Assembly (NCBI GenBank): GCA_009777165.1
Contig: WRML01000043.1
Span: forward strand, 1 to 10,791
Direction of reading: 5' to 3'
DNA: 10,791 bases
Source of the DNA: Kiritimatiellota bacterium
GTDB lineage: Bacteria; Verrucomicrobiota; Kiritimatiellia; RFP12; UBA1067
Part shown: in pieces, positions 1 through 6,685 of the stretch
Position numbering within the stretch: the first letter of the stretch is position 1
Layout of the letters: each line of letters starts with the position of its first letter
Notes under the pieces: model-generated
Told to the model about the DNA's origin: nothing
Database searches by the model: none
What the model saw: the letters and a program-made list of their open reading frames with translations, nothing else
Made by a program: the position numbers and the translations under genes

Positions 1-138
1 AGTTCAATCAGCAAGATTGACACATGCCTCCTGCAATCCGCGAATGCACAGGCAAACGCATACAAGCGGTCAACGCTAGAACTCGTCAACGCAATAAACG
101 CCTTCCCGCCGATTTTCCGTCAACTAGGCATAAAATGA
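1..138 (+). CDS. C-terminal end of an unidentified protein (5' truncated by window)
   Basis: An open frame runs from the first base to a TGA at 136-138, giving 45 residues that end in FRQLGIK. It has no recognisable domain. I call it a gene tail because it is open throughout, ends only 13 bp before the next start with the same strand and spacing as an operon, and matches the AT-rich codon choice of the next two genes. It is probably cargo of the same integrated element. Function cannot be stated. Confidence 0.5.
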   Translation, partial: SSISKIDTCLLQSANAQANAYKRSTLELVNAINAFPPIFRQLGIK

Positions 139-151
139 AAGGACACACACC

Positions 152-565
152 ATGAAAAAACTTGCGTCACTAGCAATAACCGCAATCACAATCTCACTTT
201 GCGCACACGCGAAAGATATATCTTTCGCATCACTCCCGAAAACGGAAGCCGATAGGATTTCAGGCGTTATCCGAAAAACAATGTACACGCAGGAAGACGG
301 CTCAATTACTACAAACAAACTTCAGACATCCAAAACGCCGACCAGCATTGACATAAAAAACTACCTGAATAACGGCGGAAAAATAAATGTTGAAGAAATC
401 GCAGAATACGACTGCTATAATTGCCGAGGGAATGAACGAAGAAACCCCTCTACACGCGGGAAAACGCGCGCGACAATCGCCGGGAAAGAAGTTTGGGTCA
501 CTTGCAAAATATGCAACGGAACAACAAAAGAGAAAAAGAAAGAAACTACAACGCTTGTACAATGA
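152..565 (+). CDS. Small exported protein with paired CxxC (DnaJ-type zinc-finger-like) motifs
   Basis: This is a 137-residue protein. Residues 1-20 form a typical Sec signal peptide: MKK, then a hydrophobic stretch, then an AHA cleavage site before K21. The mature part is hydrophilic. Near its end it has two knuckles, C88-x2-C91 followed by RG, and C118-x2-C121 followed by NG. This spacing and the Gly after the second Cys resemble half of the CxxCxGxG zinc-binding region of DnaJ-type proteins, so a structural zinc site is plausible. The tail is Lys/Thr-rich. An AAAGGA Shine-Dalgarno sequence lies at 138-143, 8 bp before the ATG. The stop overlaps the recombinase start (ATGA), so the two are probably co-translated. 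I do not recognise the family; the role is unknown. In an oxidising periplasm the cysteines could instead form disulfides. Confidence 0.72.
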   Translation: MKKLASLAITAITISLCAHAKDISFASLPKTEADRISGVIRKTMYTQEDGSITTNKLQTSKTPTSIDIKNYLNNGGKINVEEIAEYDCYNCRGNERRNPSTRGKTRATIAGKEVWVTCKICNGTTKEKKKETTTLVQ

Positions 566-2076
566 CCCCAGCCGCCATCATCTACACCCGCGTGTCCAGT
601 GCCGAGCAGGTGCAAGGGACATCCCTTGACACGCAGGAGATGGACTGCGCCGCCTACTGCAAGCGCAAGGGCTACGCCGTCGCCGCCATCTTCCGAGAAG
701 CAGGGGAATCAGCAAAGACAACCGACCGCCCCCAACTGCAAGCCGCCCTCAAATTCTGCAAAGAAAAAAAACCGCAGAAATTCGTTGTCTGGAAACTCGA
801 CCGCCTATCCAGAAACACCCTCGACGGACTGCAAATCCAAGCCCAGCTATCCGCGCTCGGCATCCACTTGGAAAGCGCAACCGAATCCATCGAAGCCAGC
901 GAAAGCGGCGAGCTCGTCTCAACCATCCTTTTAGCTGTTGCCCAACTGGACAACAAGCAACGCGCAAAGCGCGTGACACGCGGACTGCAAGCGACCAGCG
1001 CACTCGGCGGGTGGACGCACAAAGCCCCGACCGGATTCCTCAATGCGCCGAACGCCACCCTCAAGCCCGACCCCAAAACCGCGCCGCACATCAAAAATCT
1101 ATTCGAGCAAATCGCATCCCGCTCCATCGGCACAACCGAGGCGATTGAACACTTCAAAAAATACTTGCCCTGCAAACTGCAAAAAAGCGTTTTATACAAA
1201 ATGCTACGCAACCCGATTTATTGCGGAATCATCAAAACAAAAAACACTAGTTTTTTAGAAGTCAAAGCTAAGTTCAACGGAATCATATCCGAACAAACGT
1301 TTTATCAAGTGCAAAACGTAATCAAACAAAAGCACATGATAATCCAAAAGATAAACACAGGCTTGCCCCTGCGCGGACTGATATACTGCAAAGTTTGCGG
1401 ACGGATGCTGACGGGCGGCATGGTGACAGGACGAGGCGGTAAAAAATACGCCCATTACTTCTGCTCAAGCAAATGCGTAAAAATTTCAGGAATGAAAGTT
1501 GAAAAGGAAATCCAACGCATCCTATCCGAATCCGAGACAATGCTCATTCGGCCGCTAAGTCATCTAAGGACGCTTGCCGTGGACTTCCTGAGAAACGACA
1601 TAGATACAGGGCGCGACACACGGAACGCCGCACAACGCGAAATAGCCGCGCTACAGCGGAAGCAAGACAAACTAACGGACGGCTGGTTATCCGAGACCCT
1701 TGACAACGCAACCTATAAAACGCAATCCGCGATAATCAGCCAACAAATAAGCATCCAGCAAGAAATTTATCAATCGGGCATCATGGACTTGAACCACTTT
1801 CAAAGAGTTCTGGAACAAACGATAGAGATACTAAAAGAGCCATTATCCATCTACAACGCCGCCGATTCATCAAAAAAAGCCCTGTTTTTGGAATCAATTT
1901 TCGGGCGGTTCGAGTGTTGCGAATGGTCAAACCTTCACTTCTCGAACCGTCATAAAGGCAACCTTATCAACATCTTACATCAAGAATCTATTACATATTC
2001 CACGATGGTGGGAGATAGTGGACTCGAACCACCGACCCCTTGCATGTCAAGCAAGTGCTCTAACCAACTGAGCTAA
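562..2076 (+). CDS. Large serine recombinase (site-specific integrase/excisionase type)
   Basis: This 504-residue protein catalyses DNA strand exchange through a serine nucleophile. The N-terminal resolvase domain (about 5-140) begins YTRVSS, with R10 and the nucleophile S12, and has LDRLSR at 79-84. A recombinase domain follows (about 153-225, APTGF... then MLRNPIYCG). Next come a zinc ribbon (C276, C279, C301, C305) and a coiled coil (about 350-405), the usual order for large serine recombinases. I chose ATG 562, which overlaps the previous stop by 4 bp and puts the catalytic motif at the normal distance from the start. An in-frame ATG at 493 would add 23 residues with no family match. The last 23 residues (482-504) are read from the antisense of tRNA-Val, so this C-terminus exists only in the integrated state or at this target. 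Codon use is AT-richer than in murA downstream. The natural substrate and excision partner are not visible. Confidence 0.93.
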   Translation: MTPAAIIYTRVSSAEQVQGTSLDTQEMDCAAYCKRKGYAVAAIFREAGESAKTTDRPQLQAALKFCKEKKPQKFVVWKLDRLSRNTLDGLQIQAQLSALGIHLESATESIEASESGELVSTILLAVAQLDNKQRAKRVTRGLQATSALGGWTHKAPTGFLNAPNATLKPDPKTAPHIKNLFEQIASRSIGTTEAIEHFKKYLPCKLQKSVLYKMLRNPIYCGIIKTKNTSFLEVKAKFNGIISEQTFYQVQNVIKQKHMIIQKINTGLPLRGLIYCKVCGRMLTGGMVTGRGGKKYAHYFCSSKCVKISGMKVEKEIQRILSESETMLIRPLSHLRTLAVDFLRNDIDTGRDTRNAAQREIAALQRKQDKLTDGWLSETLDNATYKTQSAIISQQISIQQEIYQSGIMDLNHFQRVLEQTIEILKEPLSIYNAADSSKKALFLESIFGRFECCEWSNLHFSNRHKGNLINILHQESITYSTMVGDSGLEPPTPCMSSKCSNQLS

Positions 2077-2082
2077 TCCCCC
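2006..2082 (-). tRNA. tRNA-Val(GAC)
   Basis: On the minus strand the 77 nt fold as a standard tRNA. The acceptor stem is GGGGGAT paired with ATCTCCC (one G-U), followed by discriminator A and an encoded CCA at 2006-2008. U8 and A9 are present, then the D-arm starting GCTC. The anticodon stem is CTTGC/GCAAG with loop TTGACAT, anticodon GAC, which reads valine GUC. The T-arm is GGTGG-TTCGAGT-CCACT. The gene is intact, so integration of the neighbouring element preserved it. Its 3' half and CCA overlap the recombinase reading frame on the other strand. Confidence 0.96.
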
Positions 2083-2102
2083 AAATTGAAAAAGTGGCAA
2101 TA

Positions 2103-2131
2103 AGAATACTGTAATCTCGCGCGGATGTCAA
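2103..2131 (-). promoter_or_regulatory. Sigma70-type promoter of tRNA-Val
   Basis: On the minus strand TTGACA (2126-2131) is followed after 17 bp by TATTCT (2103-2108). This is a consensus -35 with optimal spacing, about 20 bp upstream of the mature tRNA 5' end. Transcription would continue leftwards into the antisense of the recombinase 3' end, as no terminator is seen between them. Confidence 0.8.
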
Positions 2132-2187
2132 TTCAACTTTTGAGGAATTCTGGATAAATTTTTTTCCGCTTTCGCGCGTGATTTGGA

Positions 2188-2215
2188 TTGAATGGGCCGT
2201 GGATTTTGCTATTCT
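2188..2215 (+). promoter_or_regulatory. Extended -10 promoter of murA
   Basis: TTGAAT (2188-2193), 16 bp, then TATTCT (2210-2215), with TGc directly before the -10 giving an extended -10 element. The predicted start near 2222 leaves a leader of about 20-25 nt before the murA ATG. This promoter is back to back with the tRNA promoter. Confidence 0.65.
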
Positions 2216-2233
2216 AAATCAATCACCATTTGC

Positions 2234-2238
2234 AGGGA
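2234..2238 (+). promoter_or_regulatory. Ribosome binding site fixing the murA start at 2245
   Basis: AGGGA lies 6 bp before ATG 2245. The longer frame from TTG 2230 would begin upstream of this site, so 2245 is the likelier start. Confidence 0.7.
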
Positions 2239-2244
2239 ATCTTC

Positions 2245-3540
2245 ATGTCGAAGTTTATCATTCAGGGCAAGAAGCCGATCGGTGGCGTCCACCGCACACC
2301 GGGAAACAAAAACGCTGCGTTGCCCATGCTGGCGGCGTCGTTGTTGACGTCCGAGCCTGTCACGCTGCGCAACCTGCCGCTCATCGCGGACGTGCGCACC
2401 ATGCTCGACTTGTTGTCCGACATGGGCGTGGAGGTCAGGCTCAACCAGGAGAAGCGCGAGGTTACCCTCCATGCGAAAAAAATCCGATCCACCCACCTGA
2501 GCCGCGAGCTGTGTGGGAAGGTACGCTCGTCCATCCTCTTTGCGGGGCCCCTGCTGGCGCGGTGTGGCAAGGCGAAGCTGTACCCCCCTGGGGGAGATGT
2601 CATCGGGAGGCGCCGGATTGACACGCACCTCGACGGGCTCCGTCAGCTCGGCGCGGCAGTCACCTCTAGCAGCGCGTACGTGTTCAACGCGGCAAAGGGG
2701 CTGGAAGGCGCGCACCTCCTGCTCGACGAGGCGAGCGTCACCGCGACGGAAAACATCGTGATGGCGGCGGCACTGGCGAAAGGCACGACCGTCCTCTACA
2801 ACAGTGCGTGTGAGCCGCACGTCCAGAACCTCTGCGCGATGATCAACGCCATGGGCGGCAGCATCAGCGGCATCGGCACCAACCGCCTCACGATCGAGGG
2901 GGTTCAGGAACTCCGCGGTACGGAACAGCGGGTGGGGCCCGACTACATTGACACGGGCAGCTACATGGTCGCCGCACTCATCACGGGGGGGGACCTGACC
3001 ATCGAGGATGTCGAGGTGGCCGACCTCAACGTGCTCATCAAGCCGTTCCGGCGTTTCGGCGTGAAGTACCACTTCGACACGGCGGCGAAGACCCTGCGCC
3101 TCCCCCCTCGCCAGAAGCTGAAGACGGAGTATGACTTCGGCGACGCGATCCCCAAGATTGAGGACGGCCCCTGGCCCATGCTGCCGTCAGACCTGATGAG
3201 CGCGCTGATTGTCCTGGCGACGCAGACGCGCGGCACGACGTTGTTCTTCGAGAAAATGTTTGAGAGCCGGATGTATTTCGTGGACTACCTTCTTGGCATG
3301 GGGGCCCGGCTGGTGCCGTGCGACCCGCACCGCATCGTGGTCACGGGCCCGACTCCCTTGCACGGTTCGCGCGTCGCCAGCCCCGACATCCGTGCGGGCA
3401 TGGCGCTGCTGATTGCCGCGCTGAGCGCGAGGGGGGAGACGGAGATCCTCAACGCCGGCAGTATTGACAGGGGGTATGAGGCCGTCGAGCATGAGTTGTG
3501 CCGCCTCGGGGCGAGCATTGAGCGCGTCACGGAGAGGTAA
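2245..3540 (+). CDS. murA: UDP-N-acetylglucosamine 1-carboxyvinyltransferase, Asp-type active site
   Basis: MurA transfers enolpyruvate from PEP to UDP-GlcNAc, the first committed step of peptidoglycan synthesis, in the cytoplasm. The 431 residues (usual size about 420) carry the family landmarks. NKN at 21-23 holds K22 and N23. R94 lies in VRSSI. The mobile loop PPGGDVIGRRR is at 114-124, with R123. The catalytic Asp is D316 in PSDLMSA. R383 is in DIRAG. The loop residue corresponding to E. coli Cys115 is Asp118. Fosfomycin alkylates that cysteine, and the Asp form is known from Chlamydia and Mycobacterium MurA to be intrinsically insensitive. A G8 run at 2985-2992 lies inside the gene. It begins a same-strand run with the deacetylase after a 54-bp gap. 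Its own promoter and ribosome binding site are visible upstream. Confidence 0.97.
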   Translation: MSKFIIQGKKPIGGVHRTPGNKNAALPMLAASLLTSEPVTLRNLPLIADVRTMLDLLSDMGVEVRLNQEKREVTLHAKKIRSTHLSRELCGKVRSSILFAGPLLARCGKAKLYPPGGDVIGRRRIDTHLDGLRQLGAAVTSSSAYVFNAAKGLEGAHLLLDEASVTATENIVMAAALAKGTTVLYNSACEPHVQNLCAMINAMGGSISGIGTNRLTIEGVQELRGTEQRVGPDYIDTGSYMVAALITGGDLTIEDVEVADLNVLIKPFRRFGVKYHFDTAAKTLRLPPRQKLKTEYDFGDAIPKIEDGPWPMLPSDLMSALIVLATQTRGTTLFFEKMFESRMYFVDYLLGMGARLVPCDPHRIVVTGPTPLHGSRVASPDIRAGMALLIAALSARGETEILNAGSIDRGYEAVEHELCRLGASIERVTER

Positions 3541-3594
3541 GCGAAACGGACAGTTTTGGGGAGACAGGCTTAACAGGAATGAACGTGTTGTAAC

Positions 3595-4362
3595 ATGGGA
3601 CTGCTGTACATACTGATTACGGTTGTGTTGTTTGCCGCCTTGGTCGGGCTGTCGTTGCGGTATTATTTTCCGTTCCGGTTTCCCAAGGATCCGAACCTGC
3701 CACGCGTGCTCATGTATCACGCCACGGATGTCGAGCCGTGGCAGGGGATGCGAGCCGGGCTCAACGTGAGCCCGGCGTTGCTTGCGTTTCAGTTGCGCTA
3801 TCTGAAGGAGCACGGATACACGTTTGTGACGGCAACGGAGTTGTTGACGTTCCCGCCTGTCGCGCGTCATGTCTGCCTGACTTTCGACGACGGTTATGAG
3901 GACAACTATGCCAACCTGTTTCCATTGCTGAGAACGTATCAGGCGAAGGCGACCATTTTCCCTGCCCGGCAGCGAGAGTATCCCGGGAAACCAATGCTGA
4001 CGGACACGCAGATCCGGGAGATGTCCGACAGCGGGCTGGTCGAGTTCGGGGGGCATACGATGAACCACGTGAAGTTGCCAGACGTGGACGACGCGACGGC
4101 AGAGCGTGAGATTCGGGAAGGGAAGGCGTGGATTGAGCAGGTGACGGGGAAACCCTGCACGTCGTTCGTGTATCCCTTTGGGCAATACACCCCGCGCGAT
4201 GTCGAGGTGCTGAAACGGTTGGGGTTCGCCTGCGCGTTCACCTGCGACAAAGGCATACGGCGCATCGAAGACCCTTACCGGATTGACCGTCTGAGCGCAC
4301 ACGGCGAAATGAAGACATGGCAGTTCCCGCTGGTGTTGTCACGCGGGAAGTTCAAGATCTAA
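3595..4362 (+). CDS. Membrane-anchored polysaccharide deacetylase (NodB/CE4 family)
   Basis: The 255-residue protein has one N-terminal hydrophobic segment (about 3-20), which is likely an uncleaved anchor that leaves the enzyme outside the inner membrane. The NodB domain shows motif 1 TFDDG, with D98 as putative base and D99 as metal ligand. Motif 2 is GGHTMNH, with H154 and H158 as metal ligands. Motif 3 is YPFG (193-196). This is the divalent-metal deacetylase signature acting on N-acetyl groups of sugars. VLMYH near residue 38-42 is typical of the IcaB/PgaB-like branch. The substrate could be peptidoglycan, an exopolysaccharide or a glycolipid; the murA neighbourhood favours an envelope substrate but does not settle it. 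The start is ATG 3595. The only Shine-Dalgarno-like AGGA (3575-3578) is 16 bp away, so initiation may be weak or coupled. Confidence 0.88.
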   Translation: MGLLYILITVVLFAALVGLSLRYYFPFRFPKDPNLPRVLMYHATDVEPWQGMRAGLNVSPALLAFQLRYLKEHGYTFVTATELLTFPPVARHVCLTFDDGYEDNYANLFPLLRTYQAKATIFPARQREYPGKPMLTDTQIREMSDSGLVEFGGHTMNHVKLPDVDDATAEREIREGKAWIEQVTGKPCTSFVYPFGQYTPRDVEVLKRLGFACAFTCDKGIRRIEDPYRIDRLSAHGEMKTWQFPLVLSRGKFKI

Positions 4363-4366
4363 GGAG
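4361..4366 (+). promoter_or_regulatory. Strong ribosome binding site of queD overlapping the deacetylase stop
   Basis: AAGGAG begins within the TAA of the deacetylase (stop 4360-4362) and lies 5 bp before the queD ATG. This arrangement favours translational coupling of the two genes. Confidence 0.75.
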
Positions 4367-4371
4367 AAACA

Positions 4372-4800
4372 ATGTTGAGTGTATCAAAAGAATGTCACTT
4401 CGATGCCGCCCATGTGTTGACGAACCATGCGGGGCACTGCAGGAACCTGCACGGGCATACCTACCGTCTTGTGGCCGAGGTTGCGGAACGCACGGGCGAC
4501 GGCGACATGGTGATGGATTTCAAAGACCTCAAGAACATCCTGCGCGAGGTCATTCTGGAGCGTTTCGACCATGCGTTCCTGTACGACGAGTCCAGTGCTG
4601 TCGAGCGCGACATCGCCGAGACCATCGCCCGGCACGCGATGCGCCGCGTGGCGTTCCCCTTCCGTACGACAGCCGAGAACCTCGCGCGGTTCTTCTTTCA
4701 CGAGTTGGCGGCGCACGTCAACGTCCTCGCCGTGCACCTGCACGAGACCCCCGAGTCCTGCGCGACGTACCGGCCGGGAAAGCGAACAGCGCCGAATTAA
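4372..4800 (+). CDS. queD: 6-carboxy-5,6,7,8-tetrahydropterin synthase (QueD/PTPS family)
   Basis: QueD converts 7,8-dihydroneopterin triphosphate to 6-carboxytetrahydropterin, an early step to preQ0 and queuosine of tRNA. The 142 residues match the short bacterial form. Zinc ligands are H14 (in FDAAH), H27 and H29 (in LHGHTY), with the catalytic Cys23 four residues before the HGH. The D66-H67 pair sits in FDHAFL, E102 in TTAENLA, and the C-terminal pterin-binding segment reads HETPESCATY. No queC, queE or queF is in the window, so assignment to queuosine rather than biopterin synthesis rests on the bacterial length and the Cys position. It is the last gene of the + strand run and is convergent with the permease gene; only 29 bp separate them, with no clear hairpin terminator. 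Confidence 0.9.
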   Translation: MLSVSKECHFDAAHVLTNHAGHCRNLHGHTYRLVAEVAERTGDGDMVMDFKDLKNILREVILERFDHAFLYDESSAVERDIAETIARHAMRRVAFPFRTTAENLARFFFHELAAHVNVLAVHLHETPESCATYRPGKRTAPN

Positions 4801-4829
4801 GGCTTATCGCGATTAGGAGATGGCCTTCC

Positions 4830-6104
4830 TCACTCGTGCCGCAAGGCGAGGAGGGGGTCGAGGTTGGCGGCCTTCCATGCGGGGTAGGTGCCGAACGTGA
4901 TGCCTGTGACGACGGCGACAATCAGCGAGATGATGATGGACTCGGAAGTGACGACGGCCTGGATCGTCATGTCGCCGTTCATGCGGGCGACCCATTCGGC
5001 ACTGTGCGCGGTCACGATGCCCAGCCCCGCCCCCAACGCGCCGCCGATGAACGTCAGCACCATGGACTCGGCGAGGAACTGCACGAGGATGTCGCGCTTG
5101 GTCGCGCCGAGCGCACGGCGGATACCGATCTCGCGGGTGCGCTCGAAAATGTTCGCCAACATGATGTTCATGATCCCGATGCCGCCGACGAGCAGAGAGA
5201 TCGCGGCAATTGAGGTCATCACGAGCGTGAAGATACGCTGGGTCTTCTCGGCGGCGTGCATGAGCTCGTAGGGCACTTGAAATTCGTAGTCGTTCTCCGC
5301 ATGGCTGGTGGCGAGGTAGTTCTTGAGGCGGTCTACGGTGTCGGACAATCCGGCAAGGTCTTTCACCTTCAGATAGAAGATGTCAAACTCCGTTGCGCTG
5401 GCGGCGGTGCCGCGGCGGGCGCGGACGGTGTTGCCCCAAATTGTGTCCGCCATGGCGAGGGGGATGTAGATGGCGTTGTTGATGTTGTACTGGCCGCCGA
5501 TGCGGACCTGGTTGAGCCCCTCGACGAGACCGGTGACAGTGAACGAGGTGCCGCCGATCTCGATGGTCTTGCCCAGCGGCTCGCGGTGGCCGAAGAGCTT
5601 GATGGCGGCATCAATGCCGGCGTAACAGGTGGGCATCATGAGTCCCTCGTTGGCGTCACGGAAGGGCTTGGTGCGGCTGTCCATGATGGTGCAGCTGATG
5701 AGGTCGAAGAGCTCGGCGGTGGTGGCGATGGGGGTGATGTCGGTCTTGACCTGCCCGGCGTAAATCTCCGTCGAGATCTCGCGGATGGGGACAAGTTTGG
5801 CGACGTTGGCGAAGGTGTTCTCGATGTGCTCGAAGTCGGCCTTGGTCAGGCCGAACATCTTGATGCCGCGCGTCGCGGTTGCGGACGCGTTCGCGGTCGT
5901 GGGCTCGACGCTGCGCACGATGATGTTGTCAATGCCCTGCGCCTTGATCTGGTCAATGACGCCGCGCTTGCCGCCCTCGCTGATGGCGAGCATGGCGACC
6001 ACGGCGGCGATACCCAGCACGATGCCGAGCATGGCGAGAAACGCGCGGATGAAGTGGCGCGTCAGGCTGGCGTAAACGGTGAGGATGGTTTCAAAGAGGG
6101 ACAT
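4830..6104 (-). CDS. MacB-type ABC transporter permease (FtsX/MacB_PCD)
   Basis: This 424-residue inner-membrane protein has the MacB topology: one N-terminal transmembrane helix (about 22-42), a large periplasmic domain (about 45-288), then three helices (about 290-318, 346-366, 388-406). The coupling segment ERTREIGIRRALGATKRD (321-338) contacts the ATPase. The tail YPAWKAANLDPLLALRHE is typical of the family. No nucleotide-binding domain is fused, so it must use the separate ATPase encoded upstream in the same direction. MacB-type permeases drive periplasmic substrates outwards by mechanotransmission and do not themselves pump across the inner membrane. The start is standard for the family (MSLFE...), but the bases directly before the ATG are pyrimidine-rich repeat sequence with no Shine-Dalgarno. 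The substrate is unknown. Confidence 0.94.
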   Translation of the reverse strand: MSLFETILTVYASLTRHFIRAFLAMLGIVLGIAAVVAMLAISEGGKRGVIDQIKAQGIDNIIVRSVEPTTANASATATRGIKMFGLTKADFEHIENTFANVAKLVPIREISTEIYAGQVKTDITPIATTAELFDLISCTIMDSRTKPFRDANEGLMMPTCYAGIDAAIKLFGHREPLGKTIEIGGTSFTVTGLVEGLNQVRIGGQYNINNAIYIPLAMADTIWGNTVRARRGTAASATEFDIFYLKVKDLAGLSDTVDRLKNYLATSHAENDYEFQVPYELMHAAEKTQRIFTLVMTSIAAISLLVGGIGIMNIMLANIFERTREIGIRRALGATKRDILVQFLAESMVLTFIGGALGAGLGIVTAHSAEWVARMNGDMTIQAVVTSESIIISLIVAVVTGITFGTYPAWKAANLDPLLALRHE

Positions 6105-6112
6105 GGAGGATA

Positions 6113-6184
6113 GGGGTTAAGGGATTAAGGGGTTCAGGGGTTCAGGGGTCAAGGGGACAAGGGGTTAAGGGGATGAGGGGATGG
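6113..6184. repeat. Left array of 8-bp unit GGGGTTAA (nine copies)
   Basis: Nine consecutive 8-mers start at 6113: ggggttaa, gggattaa, ggggttca (twice), ggggtcaa, ggggacaa, ggggttaa, ggggatga, ggggatgg. The run then decays into pure G/A to about 6211. It fills the spacer before the permease start and encodes the stop codon and Pro/Ser-rich tail of the four-helix-bundle gene. Four or more G4 runs with 4-nt loops fit a G-quadruplex motif on the + strand, the template for this operon. Confidence 0.93.
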
Positions 6185-6566
6185 AGGGGGGGGAGGAGGG
6201 GGAGGAGGGGGCGGTCTGCTGGAGTGATCGGATCAGTGCGCTAAGGACTTTTTCGGTTTCGGCCAGAAGGTCTTGTGTGTTGGTGATGTGCGCGGGTTGA
6301 ATGTAGTCCAGTCGCAATGCCAACGAAAACTGGTAGGTGAGTTCTTTCAGGGATCCGAATGCGATGTCAAGGAAACGGCGATACTCTTGTTGCGTTGACC
6401 GTGCGCATCCCTCGACAATGTTCGATGGGATGGAAAGGGCGGCCCGCCTCATTTGTGATGAGAGTCCGTAAACTTCGCTCTGCGGGAATACGCTCGTAAT
6501 CTTATAAATCCTCAGGGCTACCTGATCTGCCAGCTCAAATGCTCTCAATCGCTCATGTTCTCGCAT
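6165..6566 (-). CDS. Four-helix-bundle protein, 23S rRNA intervening-sequence type (S23/TIGR02436)
   Basis: The 133-residue protein carries the family signature: YGLSSQMRRAALSIPSNIVEG (33-53), then R56, EYRRFLDIA and GSLKEL (71-76). These helical proteins occur inside 23S rRNA intervening sequences and as stand-alone genes, and the Avd accessory protein of diversity-generating retroelements is a distant relative. Their biochemical role is not settled. I chose ATG 6566, which has AAAGG 6 bp upstream and a family-like start. An in-frame ATG at 6662 would add 32 residues made mostly of repeat (PLNPLSP-like). The last 14 or so residues (PSSPSSPPSIPSSP) come from the left repeat array and are probably unstructured. 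The gene interrupts the ATPase-permease order of the exporter operon, so it looks like a later insertion. Confidence 0.9.
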   Translation of the reverse strand: MREHERLRAFELADQVALRIYKITSVFPQSEVYGLSSQMRRAALSIPSNIVEGCARSTQQEYRRFLDIAFGSLKELTYQFSLALRLDYIQPAHITNTQDLLAETEKVLSALIRSLQQTAPSSPSSPPSIPSSP

Positions 6567-6579
6567 AATATACCTTTGA

Positions 6580-6627
6580 GGGGTTAAGGGGTTCAGGGGT
6601 TGAGGGGACAAGGGGTTGAGGGGTTCA
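6580..6627. repeat. Middle array of the 8-bp unit (six copies)
   Basis: Six uninterrupted 8-mers: ggggttaa, ggggttca, ggggttga, ggggacaa, ggggttga, ggggttca. They are in the same orientation as the left array and opposite to the right array. The array sits directly upstream of the ribosome binding site of the intact four-helix-bundle gene. Confidence 0.93.
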
Positions 6628-6631
6628 GAGA

Positions 6632-6675
6632 CGAATACTCTCAATGGTTCATGCTCTCTCATAATCTGTACCTTT
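6632..6675 (-). pseudogene. Ghost copy of the four-helix-bundle gene start
   Basis: On the minus strand, an AAAGG box and the first 31 nt from ATG 6662 (MREHEPLRVF) repeat the intact gene's ribosome binding site and start (MREHERLRAF) with 25 of 31 bases identical. After this the similarity stops abruptly and the middle 8-bp array begins. It is read as a remnant of a second copy whose body was deleted. It remains in frame with the intact gene, 96 bp (32 codons) upstream of its ATG. Confidence 0.8.
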
Positions 6676-6685
6676 GTCCTCTCCC

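Larger units (their letters stand above)
1..2005. mobile_element. End of an integrated element abutting tRNA-Val
   Basis: The stretch is AT-richer than the remaining window and carries a large serine recombinase as its last gene. It ends exactly where the 3' CCA of a tRNA gene begins. These are the marks of an element integrated at a tRNA 3' end, with the other end lying to the left, outside the window. The exact crossover point cannot be fixed here because only one junction is present. The boundary at 2005/2006 is inferred from the tRNA and not from a repeat. Confidence 0.55.

Noticed and set aside
493..561. Upstream in-frame ATG that would lengthen the recombinase by 23 residues
   Set aside because: It lies deep inside the previous gene, adds sequence unlike the family, and the ATG at 562 gives a standard 4-bp overlap and normal distance to the catalytic serine.
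2230..2244. TTG start adding five residues to MurA
   Set aside because: AGGGA at 2234-2238 is correctly spaced for ATG 2245, and MSKFIIQG is the normal MurA start.
2985..2992. G8 run in murA as a phase-variation switch
   Set aside because: murA is normally essential, the frame is intact and GC-rich codons (ACG GGG GGG GAC) explain the run.
3579..3593. Four-codon mini-ORF ahead of the deacetylase start (ATG AAC GTG TTG TAA)
   Set aside because: It is too short to separate from chance, and the codons show no attenuator pattern.
3187..4302. Long minus-strand open frame (371 codons) across the 3' end of murA and most of the deacetylase gene
   Set aside because: It overlaps two genes with clear motifs and has the low-complexity Arg/His/Pro composition of a shadow frame.
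4801..4829. Terminator between convergent queD and permease genes
   Set aside because: No convincing GC stem with T-run is present in the 29 bp.
5256..6113. Long + strand open frame (285 codons) opposite the permease gene
   Set aside because: It is a high-GC shadow, rich in Gly, Ala, Asp and Val, with no domain; the minus-strand frame has clear MacB motifs over the same bases.
6580..6627. Telomere-like terminal repeat, given resemblance to GGGGTTAA
   Set aside because: The arrays are internal, short, in both orientations and flanked by genes of one operon; nothing indicates a linear end.
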